DNA of 64,000 nt from Leucobacter luti. Lineage in GTDB: Bacteria > Actinomycetota > Actinomycetes > Actinomycetales > Microbacteriaceae. Below are positions 62,089-64,000 of the stretch, in pieces. The stretch lies in the NCBI RefSeq assembly GCF_004217175.1, contig NZ_SHKI01000005.1:310001-374000 (forward strand). The letters are read 5' to 3'. Made by a program: the position numbers and the translations under genes. The notes under the pieces are model-generated. The model was not told where the DNA came from and ran no database searches. It was given only the letters and a program-made list of their open reading frames with translations. Position 1 is the first letter of the stretch. Every line of letters begins with the position of its first letter.

Positions 62089-62426
62089 AATACAGCTCAA
62101 CGTTCATCTTCGAGACCGGCGACCTCAGCACCGAGTTCCACAGGCTCAACGACGAGATCGCCGAGCGCGCCCGCCGGATCCCCGGATTCCTCGGAGAGGA
62201 GTCGTGGCACAACGCCGAGACCGGCCTCCACTCGGAGGTCTACTACTGGGAATCGTACGAAGCGCTCACGCAGCTCGTCGGAATGGACACGCACGGGGTG
62301 GCGAAGCTGCGTTCGGGCGAGTGGCTCGGGCGGTACCGAGTGGTGATCGCCGAGGTGCGCAGCGAATACGGAGAATTGGGGTTGGGGATCGAGCACGCAC
62401 CGCCGGGCAGCTCACCCGCTCGCTAG
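62085..62426 (+). CDS. ABM-superfamily (antibiotic biosynthesis monooxygenase-like) protein
   Basis: A protein of 113 residues with the dimeric ferredoxin-like fold. It shows RRIPGFLGEESWHNAETGLHSEVYYW compressed over about 33-58, where G-F-xxE and the SEVYYWES strand are diagnostic. A conserved His in the loop is present. Similar proteins are small monooxygenases or heme-associated enzymes. The ATG overlaps the MerR-peroxiredoxin stop (ATGA), so it belongs to the same redox-responsive operon. The substrate is unknown. Confidence 0.8.
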   Translation: MKYSSTFIFETGDLSTEFHRLNDEIAERARRIPGFLGEESWHNAETGLHSEVYYWESYEALTQLVGMDTHGVAKLRSGEWLGRYRVVIAEVRSEYGELGLGIEHAPPGSSPAR

Positions 62427-62522
62427 CGAGGGGACCCCGCACGGTGCAATCTCAGCCCGGGGTCAGGAACCAGCGCTGGCCCGTTGCTAGCATCGGTGAC
62501 TTCGCCTAGGGGAGGAGCCACT

Positions 62523-63461
62523 GTGGTTCGCAGAAACGGGAGACGGCGCCGCGTCGGTGTGGTGATTGCCGCGCTCGCCGCCGTGCTGATCGCCGCGATG
62601 GCAGCCCCCCAGCGGTTCCCAGATGTGTGGGGCCTTGCCCTGCCGTTCGAGGCGATTCTGCCCTGGCTCGGCGTCCCCGTGGCGCTGCTGCTCATCGCGG
62701 CGCTCGCCCGGCGCGCCTGGCTCGGGATCCTGGTGACCCTCGCCGCCGTCGCCGTGTGGTCGTTCGTCTTCGTGCCGCGCATCATGCCGCTCGACCCGCC
62801 CGCAGCCTCCGCGGATGTCGCATCGGTGTCGGTGCTCAGCCAAAACCTGCAGGGCGCCGCTGGCGACGCGGTCGCCGCGGCGGAGGCGGCCGCGGAGCGC
62901 GCACCAGACCTGCTCGCGCTGCAGGAGATCGACGCGGACTCGCGGGATCAGGTCGACGCGACGCTTGCCGCGGCATACCCGTTCACGGCCCGCGCCAGCA
63001 CGGTCGGACTGTGGAGCGCGTACGAGATCATCGAGGCCGAGCCGCTCGATCTGGGGCTCGGGTGGAAGCGCGCGCTCCGCGCGGTCGTCGCGACGCCCGG
63101 GGGAGACACCACGGTCTACGTGGTGCACGCCGCCTCGGCCCGGCTCCAGGGACACGAGCAGCGCGACCAGATGCTCGCCGAACTCACCGAGCTGATTCGC
63201 GCGGACGGGAGCCCGCGCATCATTGCGCTCGGCGATTTCAATGCGGGCTCGGATGACCGCTCGTTTACGCCGCTCAGCGAGGTACTGGTCGAGCCGCGGC
63301 AGACCGCAGGTGGCTTCGGCTTCACGTGGCCGGCCGCGTTCCCGGTCGTGCGACTCGATCACGTGCTCGAGCGCGGCTTCGACCCGCGGGACGTGGCGAC
63401 GGTCCGCATCGGCGAGAGCGATCACCTCGCGATCACCGCGGAGCTGAGCCCCACGCCGTAG
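62523..63461 (+). CDS. Membrane-anchored endonuclease/exonuclease/phosphatase-family protein
   Basis: A protein of 312 residues. Three N-terminal helices (about 10-28, 38-60 and 64-84) are followed by an extracytoplasmic EEP domain. The catalytic fold shows VLSQNLQG, LLALQEID (Glu), VVHAAS, IIALGDFNAG (Asp/Asn), and VRLDHVL with SDHLAI at the end (Asp-His). Substrates of such anchored EEP proteins are unknown and may be nucleic acid or phospholipid. GTG 62523 follows GGGGAGGAG. Confidence 0.85.
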   Translation: MVRRNGRRRRVGVVIAALAAVLIAAMAAPQRFPDVWGLALPFEAILPWLGVPVALLLIAALARRAWLGILVTLAAVAVWSFVFVPRIMPLDPPAASADVASVSVLSQNLQGAAGDAVAAAEAAAERAPDLLALQEIDADSRDQVDATLAAAYPFTARASTVGLWSAYEIIEAEPLDLGLGWKRALRAVVATPGGDTTVYVVHAASARLQGHEQRDQMLAELTELIRADGSPRIIALGDFNAGSDDRSFTPLSEVLVEPRQTAGGFGFTWPAAFPVVRLDHVLERGFDPRDVATVRIGESDHLAITAELSPTP

Positions 63462-63496
63462 GGCGGTGACCCGGCCGGCTTTTCGGCCGGACCCAT

Positions 63497-63950
63497 CTAG
63501 TCCTCGATGGGCGGCGCGATCGCCTCGGGGCGGCCGGCTGCGGCGACGACGAGGAGCGCGCGCTGGAGGTTCTGCAAATCTTCGAGCGTCTCGATGGCGG
63601 TCACTCTGCCCCAGCGCAGCTTCATGCGCTGCATCACGCGGTTCTCATAGCGGTGGCCGTCCGGGAGTACGCTGGTGGTGTCGCCGACCACGACCACCCG
63701 GGTGCGCCAGGGGGGGACCGTTCACGAGGATGTCTTCGATCGTGCACCGCGCTCCGGGGAGCAGTCTGAACCTGCGTGCCCACCACCGTTGCACGGTGCG
63801 CGGCTGGGTGCGACACCCGGACAGCGCGTGCTCGCCGTGCACCCGGGCTTCAAACCTGGGCGCAAGCGTGCGGAGCATGTGGCTGACGTCGCCGGCGTTG
63901 AGCCGAGCGACCACCGCTCGGATCCTCGTGCGAATGATGCGCTGGTACAT
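63497..63950 (-). pseudogene. SnoaL-like (NTF2 fold) gene broken by a frameshift at a G7 tract
   Basis: Two reading frames together give one SnoaL-like protein of about 150 residues. The first (from ATG 63950 after GGGAG) runs MYQRIIRTRIRAVVARLNAG to INGP. The second continues with PWRTRVVVVGDTTSVLPDGH to the stop at 63497. The switch is at the homopolymer 63710-63716 (seven G on the plus strand). Six would restore PPWRTRV, the family consensus. It may be a true mutation, phase variation or a sequencing error. The fold is common to small hydrolases and polyketide cyclases. Confidence 0.7.
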
Positions 63951-64000
63951 CGGGTCTCCCTGTGCGCGTGGCCTGTGCGGTAGTGGATCAGCCCCCAGAC

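Overview
The window is chromosomal DNA from a high-GC actinobacterium. The strongest taxonomic clue is a CPWC thioredoxin-fold protein of the mycothiol-dependent nitroreductase type (41766-42386). A ClpS-DUF2017 gene pair, Orn, a DUF222-HNH protein, and many GTG starts and apparently leaderless genes agree with this. The gene mix fits Microbacteriaceae, perhaps Leucobacter, but there is no rRNA here to settle the genus. I see no prophage, insertion sequence, CRISPR array or replication origin. Most of the window is ordinary chromosome with several accessory-looking patches.

Layout. 1-2.5 kb: glycerol use (glpK, cut by the window edge, and glpD). 2.6-5.1 kb: dinB, then a DUF2017-clpS-metallopeptidase operon. 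5.2-5.4 kb: tRNA-His with a strong terminator. 5.5-12.3 kb: an ankyrin-like protein, an E1/ThiF-like adenylating enzyme coupled to a LuxI/FeeM-like acyltransferase, a divergent TetR-like regulator, a membrane GGDEF-EAL protein and orn. 12.4-16.8 kb: def, two MFS exporters, a TetR repressor with clear operator boxes, and tRNA-Arg. 17-25 kb: two translationally coupled YhgE/Pip-type membrane proteins, other membrane proteins and an S33 hydrolase.

25-34.6 kb looks like a host- or stress-adaptation patch: ATP-grasp ligase, ThrE-type exporter, glutamate decarboxylase, a YrhK-like membrane protein, a choloylglycine-hydrolase-family amidase, a DMT transporter and oleate hydratase. 34.7-47.9 kb holds a large FUSC protein, an HhH-GPD repair protein, a pepN-mscS-globin operon, the nitroreductase-like protein, rpiB-nei, a RecQ helicase with a phosphoribosyltransferase-like tail, an AraC-DinB protein and a DHFR-like reductase. 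48.4-52.8 kb is housekeeping (rplS, lepB, rnhB, murI, rph, rdgB). 52.9-63.9 kb has a kinase/M23-like/aminotransferase fusion, a carboxylesterase, an HNH protein, mgtE, a MerR-peroxiredoxin fusion with a textbook palindromic promoter, an ABM-fold partner, an EEP-family protein and a frameshifted SnoaL-like gene.

The most promising undescribed unit is the 6.2-9.1 kb ThiF-LuxI/FeeM-TetR cluster. It sits next to a possible cyclic-di-GMP module: a GGDEF-EAL protein and Orn, which degrades pGpG. Other points of interest are the MerR-peroxiredoxin redox switch, a recurrent -10 element 6-8 nt from start codons (leaderless transcripts), possible alternative RNA structures ahead of rplS, and unusually many short GC-rich tandem repeats.
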